Notes under the pieces: model-generated
Seen by the model: the letters and a program-made list of their open reading frames with translations, nothing else
The model's database searches: none
What the model was told of the DNA's origin: nothing
Origin: Nemertoderma westbladi
Lineage: Eukaryota > Xenacoelomorpha > Nemertodermatida > Nemertodermatidae
Direction of reading: 5' to 3'
Assembly: GCA_032718475.1 (NCBI GenBank)
Contig: JAUCBJ010006842.1
Coordinates: 248,001 to 312,000, forward strand
DNA length: 64,000 nt
Translations under genes and position numbers: made by a program
Shown: one piece after another, positions 45,768 to 57,549 of the stretch
Numbering within the stretch: the first letter of the stretch is position 1
Layout of the letters: every line of letters begins with the position of its first letter

Positions 45768-46669
45768 TGTACAGTAGTACATACAGTAAGGTATAAGTAT
45801 ATACAGTAGAACAGTGACTGATGATATTTACATAAACCAACAAACTATATGCAATATGCACTACCGTATGCAGTTTAGATCCTACTAAACATTTTGTAGG
45901 TTATTATTGCACGGTCAGTATATTATTGGTATGTATACTTGTTACTATTTAGATTAGACATATTTAGTGTTTTATTTTATGAATGTAAATTAAACTATAA
46001 ATTTTTGCTGTTCCCACTTCACCCTCTTTGTTGTCGCAGAAAAATAACTATTTAGCGGAACCGAATCCTCTAATCTCATTTGGTAGTAAATGTGGTGTTG
46101 TTTTACATTTGAATAAATGTACAGTATGTATTTTATTTTTGGATACCATAAGTTTATTGATATGTTTATTCATTCTGTGGGTAGAGACTTATTTTGTTTC
46201 TGTTTATTTCATAGAAAACTCGCCAATTGGCTATTTTGCTTGCATTGGGCGCCAAGGGAGGTCTTGAAAGTCTGTTGTATATTATTAGCCTATTGGTTAT
46301 TAACTTTTTATTAAATAATATTTGCCTATTGGCTATCATTTTGCATTGCATGTATTAATTGTTGTCTAATGACTGCCATATTCAGTAAATTTAATTGCCT
46401 ATTGGCTAAGCTACTGTAGCTGAAATTAATATCGACTTAGTACATATTGCAGTTGGTATTGGCAACTGGTAGTTGAGAATAGGAATTCACATTTCCTGTA
46501 CATAAATGAATAAAGTGTACCAAGTGCGTTGGATTTTAACTAATTCTATATTCATATATTTTGTAGGTATTTTTACATTATTATTGTGCTGTTTTTATTT
46601 AGATTCGGTTCTGCATAATATTTTGATCAAACCACTCGGGACGAGTGGTTTCCTTTCGTGGGGGGGATT
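45768..46669 (+). other. Gypsy 3' untranslated region and polypurine tract
   Basis: About 900 bp between integrase and the 3' LTR with no convincing envelope gene. An ORF at 46028-46267 has one or two hydrophobic stretches but no signal, furin-type or fusion-type features. At 46215-46420 the 12-mer GCCTATTGGCTA or near copies occur four times. The polypurine tract is GGGGGGGAT just before TGTGG at 46670. Confidence 0.6.
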
Positions 46670-47134
46670 TGTGGTGATCAGCAGCAAGGACATACAAAAT
46701 ATGAAACACAACAATATCAAATTACAAAAAACGTTATAAATAATATAACGCCATCTAGGGAAGTTTACAGGAAACAACAAAATTGCGCTAGAATAATCCT
46801 GACCGCTGATTGGAGGATAACAAAGAGGGATAGATAGGTAGGATAATACCGGTAAGTAAGGAATATATCAAGATATGGTCAGTACAATACAGTACCTACA
46901 GTAGTAGTTTAGATTCGTGTTTATTTTTGGATGTCTGACATCTGACTGTCTGACGTATGTACAGATGTATTTCAGTATTTTGATTTATCTGTTTTGATTA
47001 GATGAACTAACAAACTAATCGTTTTAGCCAGCCTGCCAGTTAACGGCAGATTTTCTTCAGGGAAACCAGAAAAACTAAGTGGTAGATTGCCACGGAACCC
47101 GGGTTCGACCTTATCCTGTTATCCAGCTTCCACA
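46670..47134 (+). repeat. 3' LTR of the Gypsy element
   Basis: 465 bp, TGTGG...CCACA, followed directly by the target duplicate AGAA and the continuation of the foldback element. Confidence 0.95.
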
Positions 47135-47390
47135 AGAATAACTGCGGTGTAACTGGTGTAATATCACTGGAGACACTTTTTTTAAACTCATATAGCTAAA
47201 GATTAAAAGCAAAAATAAAAATTCTGGCTCACCCAGTCAGTGGTCGGGAGGTGAAACTATCTCTGTTTCAAATTTCATGCAATCTCATTAAGATTTGTTG
47301 AAAAATTAGGGGGGGGGGGGGGGGGGGGGTGGGCGTGTCACTGAATTACGACATTATATTCTGGGACATGGTATGTATACATTGGTGTAA
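47135..47390. mobile_element. Foldback element, right part
   Basis: After the AGAA duplicate come TAACTGCGGTG, ATCACTGGAGACAC, AAAGCAAAAATAAAAATTCT, CATGCAATCTCATTAAGATT, a run of about 20 G near 47311 and CATTATATTCTGGGACATGG. The same block order occurs at 56.42-56.65 kb and, reversed, at 51.34-51.58 kb. Confidence 0.75.
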
Positions 47391-50300
47391 TTTCGACAGA
47401 TTGATGTAAATATATTAATTTTAAATAAATACTTTTCTGCTCTTTATCAAACTCGAATACAGTACGATTATATTGTGCACACAATACAATCATAATTTTA
47501 TTTATATTTATTTATTTTTTATTTCAAGTTCAATATGGATATTTTTAAAACCAAAACATAATTTGAACCATCCTTAAGTGCTTAAACGCCTAGGCGGTCT
47601 TCTCCCTCCCTTATCTCGTACTTTTATAATTGTATCATATGTTTTAAATTGCATATTATTTTACTCAGTTGATGGCCATTCCACCAACCCACCTGCGGCA
47701 ATCGCACTACTATTCGTTCGCAACTGCTGGGCGTATAGGCCCGTATCCGTGCTGCTTTTTTTGAGCTTTATTTAGTTAAAACAATTTATAGGAATTAATT
47801 GCTTCAAGATGAATCTGAGAATTTTGGAATGTGAAAACCTAAAATATAGAAGAAAGCTCCAAAAAAGCTCGTAAAAGAGCTCAAAAAAAGCTTGAAAAAC
47901 AGCTCAAAAAACTGGGTCCAATTTTGAAAATATTTCGATTAAACGTATAAATTAGTGTTGGTATGACATAAATGTTCTAGAAATTAAATTTAATCTCGAA
48001 TTTTAAATACAAAGTGGTACTGGTACAGTATGTGTATCTCCAGTTTAACTAAACGTTAGAAAAGGTAAAGAAGCTTGAAAAAAAAAAGCTCAAAAGGAAG
48101 CTTGAAAAAAGCTCAAAAATAGCTCAGAATACCTACCCACATAAAAAAAAAAAGCAGCGCGGAAACGGGCCTTTCGGAACATACGGTACATATTCTGCTT
48201 ATTGATTAATTAATTCATTCATTTATGTTATTATTATATGTTACTTATTTATACTTGTGGGGCGAGTCAGAACTGCGTGCCATCATCAAACTGTTACTAT
48301 GGCCGTTTTCCAAAAGTCTGATTGCGTGTCTCTGTTAGGTGTGTGTGTGTTGGAAGCCAATATTAGAATCTACCTACAGTCACTACATACAGTAGCAATA
48401 GTATAATTATAATAATTGTTCGCTCAGATGGCTTGCAGTTCTGCTGCACGAAGGGCCCCACTCGTGTTATAAGTGCATAACTGCTTTCGATCCATCATGC
48501 TGGGGACGAACTTTTATAAATCAATAAAAGTTATTAATGAATGATATTCTTTGAATTCAACAGGCTGTAAATTCTCGGGTGGCCACTCACCTGGAAATGC
48601 TGGAATAGTCAGGGAATTTCATTTTTCTTCAAATGTCAGGGAAATATGACAGCATTTTTGTAAAAAATTGACAAATCAGGGAATTCTTCATTCGTGTCAT
48701 AAGCGAAAATGTGTCACGCTCTCGGTAAAGTTATAGATAGTGTAATTACGTTTTTAATTTTTTTTAGGATAGCGTTGTAGTGTATTTGTATAATATTGTA
48801 TTTTTAACCAAGAATAACAAATGAGCGTAGAAAAAACTGCAAAGCTACAGGAAGGTAAGAATATAGTCATTATTATTTGATGTGTTTATTATTGTTGTTA
48901 CATATTGTATAAATAAATATACTATCTCATATATCTGTGACCCTGGCACCCTAAATCCGGAGAAACAGCAGGCATTTCTTCTTTCTAGGAGTCTACACAA
49001 ATTGTATGCATGAGGTTTTTGAGATGCAAGAGCAGGCGTGCATGCTGTGCTTATCTATAATAAAAAAAATAACTTCATTAGCACGCAAGATGCGGTTTTA
49101 TCCCGAAATAATTCTCACAACTTTTAAAATTTTGTTAAATTTGTTGTCCTAGATTAAATTTCCCGCTAACGAATAGACACTGTATCTGTGCTGGACAGGA
49201 CACTGGCACCTAACTGACGACCAATATAAAGTACATTGTACATGTACAATATAAAGTTACAAGGTAATAAAGGTTTGTGCGCGGCAAACATAATAATTAT
49301 AACGGACCAATGCTTCTTTCTGTAGCACAATTGATGTAATCTATGTAATGTATCCGCTGTAGTAATGTACAACAGGTTGTACATGTACAGTACAATGTAC
49401 ATTGAACTAATGTAGAGCATTAGTTTAAAACATTGTGTATTTAATAATTAATGTTGACAATTGCGCCTTTGCGGTCTTAATAATGACATGTTGGGAAACA
49501 TAACAGATTGGCATTACTAGCTCAAAACATGTGTAAACACTATACAGGCATCATAATTGTTATTCCATTTCCATAATATTGTTATCTTGTTCCAAAAATT
49601 GAGAAATTGTTTTTATGACTGATAATGATTATATTACACAGTTAACCGGAATTTAAAATCTAAAACCGCTTATCAATAGCGATTTTCATCAGTTATCACA
49701 TTTCGAGATATCACAATTCGCATTCAGCCATTAAAATCACCTATTTGAAATTACTATTATTGCATAAAAAACGAAAAATGAATAATCTCGAAATATTTAT
49801 TTTGTAATATTGATCACTTCACAAAACCCTACTACATTTACTTGCTCACATAGTGACAATTAAATTGCACATATCACATAGCAACAGTGTATGATGGTAC
49901 CAGACAGCTTTTAGAAATTTTAGTTAATAAAATTTTCAATATTTATAACTAACCTAAAAAAATTCTGCGCCACTCACCTAGTCACGTAGAATCAATATTT
50001 ATAGAAATTCATTCGTCTGATAGACATGTTGCCCAAATCTTGTACATCATATAAAAATATTTCATGTTGTATATAAACACAAAAGACAAATTTATACTTT
50101 AACTAGACCTAGAAGGTAAATAATAATTAACGTTTAAAGTAACTAACTTGAAAAAATAACTAACTCCAATTTACTTTTATTAAATAAATATATATTTCAG
50201 CTTATGTGCCTCCACAATACAACAGACCCACCATATTGATCAGACATGCAAATCCTCATTCATCCGCATTATGGATTATGGAGGAATCTTTTTCATGAAT

Positions 50301-51335
50301 AATTCAAATGGCTGACCACCACTTTTCCTCTCACCAGCTGGCTGACATAGAACAATATCATGCACAGATTGAGCATGAGCAGTCCACTCTGATCAGACTG
50401 ACCTGTGATGCCGTCGTGGTGGTACTGAGTTTTAGCGATAAGAGATGTTTATTGTATTTGTGAAATCTCCCTCATTTGTAAAGTAACAACATTGTATCAA
50501 TACGCCATGATCCCTGTATAATACATAGATAGTATCGTACAGTAATCTACTTAACATCACGGCCATACCTGCCTGCTTGCCTTACAATTTCCCTTTCAAA
50601 CTTTATGATTTTCAATCTAAGATCCTAAGCAGCAGAAATATTCGAACTGACCTACTAAATCATTACTTGTATTAAATACTTCGCATTAGAAAAATTGTGG
50701 GCTTATTTATGGCTTATCTGGTAAAGTTACAAGATTACCAGATCGTGTAAATAATTGCAAATTCGCAGTTAGGCTATTAGATAGATAGATATTTATTGAC
50801 AAGAATATGAAGGATTAATAATAAACATTTTATTGCCCAGAACAAGAAATTAAATCAACATAACCTAAACCTAAAATTAATATTCAAGTCAATGGGTATC
50901 AAAAATTAATTGTCCCCCTAATAAATGTACAGCACACTACATTTCATTCCCAAATTAATTTCGTAGTTCAGTAAAATCTAAAAGTATTACTATATTTTGC
51001 ACGAATGCTTTCAGTCAAAGGGCAATGTCAGCAACATGCAATGACAGCACATGTGACTCATCCTGGGACTTGTGGCACGAACAAACTCGTGATTTGCGAG
51101 GAATACGGGTCCAACTACCCTTTTCTATTAAAAGATTGTGCGATGAGAGCCGTATTGTGGTAAAAGCTAAGCGAGTTACCATTTATCATCATAGAAATGT
51201 TAACTAACCCCCCATATTTAAACACCCTTATACATCAAATAATAAAAGTAGTTTTCAAACTACAGTACCGGGTATACAGAAAAGGTTCTCATTCTTGTCG
51301 TTATTTAAACTACGCTACTAATCATTACCCCAGAA
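47391..51335. other. No gene seen; AGCTC-rich and stem-forming repeats
   Basis: Mostly AT-rich. At about 47850-48130 short words AGCTC/AGCTTG alternate with A-tracts (AAAAAGCTCAAAAAAGCTTG-like). At 48590-48690 GTCAGGGAA recurs three times, as in a dispersed repeat I have seen in animal genomes. At 49230-49400 TACATGTACA-type palindromes occur. An ORF at 51025-51207 was not convincing. Confidence 0.4.
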
Positions 51336-51760
51336 TACACCATGTCCTGGAATATAGTGTCGTTATTCAGGTACCTGGACCCCCCCCCCCCCCCCAGATT
51401 TTTCTACAAATCTTAATGAGATTGAATGAAATTTAAAACAGAGATAGTTTCACCTCCCTCCTCCTCCGTGGGTTTGCCAGAATTTTTATTTTTGCTTTCA
51501 ATTTTTAGCTTCAAGCGTTTGAAAAAGGTGTCTCCGGTGATATTTCACCAATTACGCTGCAGTTATTCTTGAACCTTATCGTGATTGGTACCAATAGAAA
51601 GCTTACCGTGCAAGGATTCCAAAAATTTAAAATCATTTGAATTTGGTTAGGAAATAGCTGAGATATGAGCGTTCAAAAGTTTCATGGTTTTGCACCTGCA
51701 CTAGTCTGTTTTATTCTATTAAATAAAAACACCACATTCTAGAACATTTTGTTTATGTAT

Positions 51761-52233
51761 TATCTTCCTCAACTCATTCTTCGTGACTTCCCTACTCCTT
51801 TCTTCCCCGGTTTCGAACTTCCCATTTTCTTCCCTTTCTTATTTCCCTTTCCTCTAAGACTTCCAGACCTGCTCCTTCTATTCTTCCTCCAGTCCTGATT
51901 AAGGCATCGTTTCATTTCACTGCATCTACAGGAGGTACAAAAAACTCCAGCTCGTGCACAACTGCACTTTGTGCAATTGGACTCGGGGTCTCTGCAACAG
52001 AAGAGGCGCTTTACTTTCTTGGTTGGGAAATCTGCTGGGATTCGGGGATGGGGCAGGTCTCCATGGAGCCGACCTCTCCATAGAATATTATGACTAACCA
52101 ATTTAATAACTTTTAGTAACGTCAGCTGGTGGTGGTATAAAATTTGTTGCAAATTTGAAAGTTTTTAGTTTTGTTTATTTCAAATATATTATTGTATAAT
52201 AGAAATAATAATAAATTTATATATAATTAAATC
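51761..52233 (-). pseudogene. CXC cysteine-rich fragment inserted in foldback loop
   Basis: Flanked by TTTTGTTTATGTAT at 51747-51760 and 52234-52247, a 14-bp direct repeat that looks like a target duplication. The minus strand encodes (to the stop near 51769) FPTKKVKRLFCCRDPE, then CTKCSCARAGVFCTSCRC, then a Lys/Arg/Ser/Gly-rich tail. The Cys spacing matches one CXC-type (tesmin-like) repeat, usually zinc-binding. Only one motif of the usual pair is present and no start fits, so I treat it as a gene fragment. Confidence 0.45.
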
Positions 52234-53164
52234 TTTTGTTTATGTATGAATAGCTACATAATAGTATGATTAAAGAAGCATTGCATTGTTTCCCAGCTAC
52301 ATATGGGATGAACAAAATGTTCCAGAATATGATGTATTTATTAAATAGAGTAAATGGCCTGCATAGGAAGCAAATATATGCAACATACGAATGCTCATAT
52401 CACAGCTGTTTCCTACCAAATTTAAGTGTTTGAAATCCTTGCACGGTCAGCTTTCTATTGGTACCAACAAATCACGATCAGGGGTGGTATGCACCAAGCG
52501 ATCTAATTAGTCTGAACTAGGTAACCTGTACTAATTAGAACAAGCTCAGTCTAATCATTATGCACCAACTTTAGACTAGCCTAATTTCTAGTCGAATTAG
52601 AATAGAAATATTAGACAGCTAATAGGTGTCTAATATTAGTTTCTGCTCAGCTGCTGATATGTTTCCAATAGTTACGAGCCAAACAATCAGCCTATTTGCT
52701 ATTCTGTAGTAAATAAAGTTGAGTAACGAGTGGACATTATACTGTATTGTACATACATTTACAATATACACGTACTGCAAGTAGAGTAAGTGGTAAGCCA
52801 CATAAAATTTAGCAAAAGAACTTTGTAAAAGTTTGATATTAGTGCAATACATTATTATGGGTGAGCCGAGCGTGTCAAATAATATTTTATGTTTGTGAAA
52901 ATGCTTAGAACATCTTTCTAACACGCTATTAACTTTCGATTTCACGTAAAAACTATTTCCCATAACGGTCATGGGAACAGCTCGCTACCACTACTATATC
53001 GAATATCGGGCATAATCATTTAATGGCTGTTGTTAGGAACAAAGATAATTTGATACCTTTATCACACAAAATCTCAAAGTTTATTGGAGCTTATAGTGCT
53101 CAAAATATAATAATTCGAAAATAACAAGCTGTTTATTACGGTGGCCCACAACGGACACAGTTAA

Positions 53165-53335
53165 TAAATAAATCAACTTCGCGGCAGTTTAGTTTTGCCA
53201 TGAAATTTCGCGGCACGTTTAGTTTATGCCGTGAAATTTCGCAGCACGTATAGTTTATGCCGTGAAATTTCACGGCACATTTAGGTTATGCCGTGAAATT
53301 TCACAGCACGTTTAGTTTATGCCGTGAAATTATAT
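53165..53335 (+). repeat. ~31-bp tandem repeat inside Harbinger
   Basis: Five copies built on TTTAGTTTATGCCGTGAAAT plus TTCGCAGCACG, with CGGCACG/CAGCACG variants. Non-coding. Lies 700 bp upstream of the transposase start. Confidence 0.85.
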
Positions 53336-54004
53336 CTCTGACCAGTGCATACATTTTGGAACAAAAACTACAAGAATCGATAGAGGAAAACTCTAAGAAA
53401 ACTTCTACCTCTAACCTTTAATAATTAAAATAAACAACTGAAATCGAATGCCCATAAAATCTGCTTAAGCTTAAAAAAATAAATTTTGAAAACAAAAACC
53501 ATGAATATGATATTGTTTAATTCAAAATTTGATCAATTTATGGAAGGTAGGGACATGAAGAAAGCGCCAGAATTTTAGCAAGTTTTCAAAACTGATTGCC
53601 ACACATAGTATAGATAGTTAACGTATAAATATTAGTATTTTAACAGTATTAACATTCTGTTATTTTAGTCATTTTTCGAAGGAATTTATCCAAATAAAAT
53701 CACGAATAGCAAAAAATTCCCATTCAAATATCTTAATTTTTCGTAAAAAATGTTACGAATTTCTGATTATGCCCATATGCTCTTTCGAATGGTCAGTATT
53801 TGATTTTTTGGTTCGTAACATAGACGAAATATTGTCAAACAAGTAATAATTCATAATAAACCTTTTTTTAATAATGCACAAATCAAAATTTTTACATTAT
53901 TCTCAAGCTGATATCACATTCAATTTTAAAATATATCATCGAATAACTGTTAATTTACATTGAACACTATTGATCACCATTGATCACACAACTATTAATA
54001 TAGT

Positions 54005-54904
54005 ATGGCAGATGTTGTTGATCTGTATGAATGTCCACGTTATGTGAGACCAATACTCGACCCTCTGTTAGAATTTGACGACACTGAATTGCTAAGAAGA
54101 TATCGCTTTGATGGTGAAACCATTCGATACATCACCGACCTTTTAGATCCCGAATTAAATGGTTATGGCACATCGTTGAATCGTCCGATTCCAAAAATCA
54201 CACAAGTCTGTATTGCACTGAGATACTTTGCATCAAACTCGTTGCAACAAAGTGTATGCGATACAATTGGTGTACACCAGAGTTCTGTGTCAAGAATTGT
54301 TGCCCAAGTAAGCAGCGCTTTGAACCAAAAAGTTCCAGAATTCGTCAAATTCCCTGTGAGCGCTGTTTCAAAACAAACAACTCAAGCAGGATTTTTCGAA
54401 ATTGCAGGATTTCCGGGAGTTGTAGCTTGCATTGATGGAACGCATATAAGAATGCCGAATCCATCGAGAGCAGACAATTCATTCATGAACAGAAAAAATT
54501 TTTACTCAATCAACGTACAAATTGCATGTGATCACAACATGAAGATTGTGAATTGCAATGCTCGTTGGCCCGGCAGTTGTCACGACTCGTGGGTGCTTCG
54601 AAATTCCGAATTATGGAATTCTTTTGAGAATGGAGACTGCACCGGAATCGTTCTCGGAGACTCCGGATATCCTTGTCGATCTTGGTTGATGAGCCCATTT
54701 CTCAATCCTCTAACAGCTTCACAGAAACGTTATAACAAAGCACACAGGAAAACAAGGGTGCTTGTTGAGCAAACCATTGGAATTTGGAAAAGGCGCTTCA
54801 GAGTCCTGTATGATGGATGTCGGGTAATGTTGGATAGAGTTCCAAACATTATTGGAGCTTGCGCAGTTTTGCACAACATTGCTATTGCAGTTGTTCAAGA
54901 ATGA
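54005..54904 (+). CDS. HARBI1-type Harbinger transposase, intact
   Basis: An uninterrupted 299-residue ORF from ATG 54005, close to the family's usual 300-350. Residues ~84-103 (VCDTIGVHQSSVSRIVAQVS) form a helix-turn-helix for DNA binding. The DDE_4 nuclease domain has its acidic residues at D144 (ACIDGTHI), D219 (VLGDSGYP) and E255 (VEQTIG), all present. The conserved WPGSCHDSWV and AHRKTRVLVEQ blocks are also intact. It would cut and paste the surrounding element, usually with a Myb-like partner that helps nuclear import and binding. No second gene was found between the inverted repeats, so a partner in trans would be needed. Lack of any disruption suggests recent transposition or a domesticated copy; location between TIRs favours the former. 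Confidence 0.9.
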   Translation: MADVVDLYECPRYVRPILDPLLEFDDTELLRRYRFDGETIRYITDLLDPELNGYGTSLNRPIPKITQVCIALRYFASNSLQQSVCDTIGVHQSSVSRIVAQVSSALNQKVPEFVKFPVSAVSKQTTQAGFFEIAGFPGVVACIDGTHIRMPNPSRADNSFMNRKNFYSINVQIACDHNMKIVNCNARWPGSCHDSWVLRNSELWNSFENGDCTGIVLGDSGYPCRSWLMSPFLNPLTASQKRYNKAHRKTRVLVEQTIGIWKRRFRVLYDGCRVMLDRVPNIIGACAVLHNIAIAVVQE

Positions 54905-55773
54905 AGATGAAATGGAGTTTCCCGTCCAGCTTAATTCAGGGGCTGCATACAGAGACCACATAGTAAATACCCACTTTCCTAATTAACAGTCAATAATACT
55001 ATTACTACATCAAATTCTTACAGAAAGTAACCTTCGGTTCCAAATTAATTGCTGATAATTATTTTATGGCAGTGCGGCGGAGTTGAGTTTTGTTGTTGTC
55101 TATAATAAACTAAATTTAATAATAATTCAGAATAACGCAGATCAGTGCGCAGTAGTGTGAAGTAGTGTGAAGTCGTGTGAAGTAGTGTGAAGGTTAATAA
55201 AGCATCTCCTAAAGAATGCGCCTTTTACGAAACTCAGTAGCCATCCAGTTGTGATTATTATAAGTCATAACTCTGTATTGATACTTAAAGCGCCACGTTC
55301 TGAAGGAACTGCTAATATTTCCCCGAAAGTAAATATATTGTCAGAGATTATATATTAACGATAAATCGAATAATACAGTAGGTCTACACTGCAATCACTA
55401 TCAAAGCATCCGAATCCAGTCTCCCTTAACTGTGGGTGAATGGTCGCGCACAGGCTCGCTTCGGCTGATGTACCTTCAGTACATTAAATAAATGATATAC
55501 AAAAAGACACCTAAAATTGGCAGGTTAAACTGCTAAAGGTCTAAAAGCGCGAACACACAGTAAAAAATATCTTGAAAAAAAGGTAGGCCTAAAAAAATAC
55601 TCATGAAAAAGATTCCATAAAAAATAAATAGGTACGGTACTGACTGACTGACTGACTGACTGTTAAAGAAAAAAAACACCCCACGTGCCACGTGGCCCAG
55701 GGCTGCCATCCACCCCATGACATTTGCGGCGACATGCTGACATGGCATTCGCAGTGAGACACCTCGCCGCAAA

Positions 55774-55808
55774 GTCACCTCGCCGCACATTATCTGCGGC
55801 GAGGTGAC
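55774..55808. repeat. GC-rich hairpin GTCACCTCGCCGCA / TGCGGCGAGGTGAC
   Basis: Perfect 14-bp stem with a 7-nt loop. Further partial copies of CACCTCGCCGC and TGCGGCGAGGTGACC lie on both sides (55760-55840). Inside the Harbinger 3' region; function unknown. Confidence 0.85.
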
Positions 55809-56650
55809 CTGCTGATAAGTAGCAGTGCGGCGAGGTGACCAGCACCTGTGTGAGTGTGTAGGCCTAGGCTATCCTACAAAGTACAGAAGTACGGTACCTA
55901 GGCCTTCTTCGGTAGGGATTAAGCATTTATTTATCTATTTATTTATTTAGCTTAGGCCTATTTCAGTGTATTTACAGTAACAGAGTAAGTTGAGCATACA
56001 TGTCTGCCGGTAGCCGGTATAACATCAGGAAACATCCCACAACTGCACAATGTACATGTAGGCCTAAGTACAAGCCACAATGTAAAAAACAAGCACCACA
56101 CAACACAATACCAGCAGAGTACTGGAGTCAGGGAGTAGTATTAATAATTAAGGTAACATCTATACAGTGTTAGACAGGCTGACAGGCAGCCAATGATAAA
56201 TCATTAAAAAAAATGCTGATCTGTGATTGGATTTGATGCAATTGAGGCTAATCATTGTATTGGTTCTTCCAGTCTAATCTAATTAGACTGAACTAGGAAT
56301 GGAATAGACTGGAAATGTTGGTGCATATAGAAATTAGACTGATCTAACTCTAGACTGAGTCTACACTAATTAGTGAACTAATTAGACTCATTCTATTCTA
56401 AATTGGTGCATATCACCCCAGGTTCAAGAATCTGGTTAAATATCGCCGGAGACACCTTCGCAACGCAAACGCTTGTAGCTAAGATTGAAAGCAAAAATAA
56501 AAATTCTGGCTCACCCATGGACGAACCTTCAGAGGTGAAACTATTTATGTTTCAAATGTCATGCAATCTCATTAAGATTTGTAGAAAAATTTGGGGGGAG
56601 GGGGTCCAGGTACATGAATAACAACACTATATTCCAGGACATGTTGTAAA

Positions 56651-57545
56651 GGCAGGCAGTGCAAAGACATTATTTCACACATGATGCAAGATGTGTACTG
56701 ACAGTAGTGCCGAGAATAAAGTAACGGAATATAGTTCTATTCTAGAACGGAACAGGTACTCAACTAGGATTATCAGAAATTCCGCATGCAAAGTAAAAGG
56801 TAAACTTAATAATCAGTTGGTGCAGAATAGGGTTAAAGATATTGAAAAAGCGTACCTCTGCCATATGAAGTGGGGCTAACTGAAAAAGTAGAAAAATTAT
56901 GTAGGAATTACAACGTTAATACATATTTTAAAAGAGTTAGGAACCATGGACTTCTAGAATATTATTTATACCAGGACTGGAAACTAGGTAGCTAGCTATA
57001 GGCAAAATAAAAAAATACCAGTTGAGGCTTACTTATATTAATTACTGCCAATAGTAATAATTGTGAACATGATATACACGTTTTTGGTGATTATTATATA
57101 GGTTATAATTAATTTTCATATTTTTGTACATAGTAAGAAGTTTACTTAAATAAATTATTATTGTTTGATCTATAGGCCTAAAGGTGCATTCACATAACGT
57201 ATGTGTATGTAATGGTAGCAGCGATGCAAATATCAATTAGTCAGTCGTTAGCCACATTATATCAAGACATACACATACACAATATACACATACACTATCA
57301 CACCCACATACACATACACATACACATACACACCAACATATGTTATGTGAACGCACCTTTATACATTCCATAAAATAAATTGATAAATATATTATTGACA
57401 ATGACAACATGACATGTATTACTGAAGTAAATTAGAAGACAAAAACAGCAATTAGGATACTATATCCTAATTCTAGAATAATTAGTACGGGACGTAACAT
57501 CCTGTACGATGGGAATATCAGCAATTTAATATTACAACTACTTAC
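56651..57545. other. No gene seen; CACATA microsatellite
   Basis: A (CACATA)n tract lies at about 57262-57335. A small ORF at 56691-56879 is not supported by any recognised motif. Confidence 0.45.
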
Positions 57546-57549
57546 TACT

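Larger units (their letters stand above)
33890..47134 (+). mobile_element. Ty3/Gypsy LTR retrotransposon with two nested LINEs
   Basis: A 13.2-kb unit. LTRs at both ends begin TGTGGTGATC and end CTTCCACA. 4-bp target duplication AGAA (33886-33889 and 47135-47138). Primer site, gag with zinc knuckles, then protease, RT, RNase H, integrase and polypurine tract, in Gypsy order. Removing two LINE insertions (about 36311-39845 and 40733-42791 plus one target copy) leaves roughly 7.6 kb. The LTR pair differs by four substitutions and a 2-bp indel, so the insertion is recent, yet pol also has a stop at 43211 and a frameshift near 45200, so this copy is defective. It landed in a foldback element. Confidence 0.95.
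52481..56419 (+). mobile_element. PIF/Harbinger DNA transposon, apparently complete
   Basis: 3939 bp with 17-bp terminal inverted repeats GGGGTGGTATGCACCAA (52481-52497) and, at the right, the complement of GGGGTGATATGCACCAA (56403-56419). Subterminal words such as CTAATTAG(A/T)CTGAACTAGG recur at both ends (52503 and 56279), plausible transposase-binding sites. The target duplication is not clean: left flank ends GATCA, right flank starts AGG, while the uninterrupted relative at 51560 reads (complement) GATAAGG. Only one of the two usual Harbinger genes (transposase, not the Myb-like partner) is recognisable. Confidence 0.85.
51340..56650. mobile_element. Foldback element with ~420-bp arms, twice interrupted
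   Basis: Left arm 51340-51760. Right arm 52311-52480 continuing at 56420-56650 beyond the Harbinger. Paired landmarks: CATGTCCTGGAATATAGTG (51342) with CACTATATTCCAGGACATG (56626), CAATTTTTAGCTTC with its mirror, GGTGTCTCCGGTGATATTTC with GGAGACACC, and CTTGCACGGT with its mirror. Without its insertions the element would be about 0.9 kb. The loop insertion carries the CXC fragment and has 14-bp flanking repeats. Confidence 0.75.

Noticed and set aside
46028-46267. Envelope-like gene of the Gypsy element
   Set aside because: Only 79 codons with hydrophobic stretches and no recognisable envelope features.
47311-47330. Run of about 20 G as a special feature
   Set aside because: The homologous position in other foldback copies is also a G/C run of variable length. 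Ordinary slippage explains it.
52619-52972. Second Harbinger gene on the minus strand
   Set aside because: The 117-codon ORF has no Myb/SANT tryptophan pattern and a composition typical of random AT-rich DNA.
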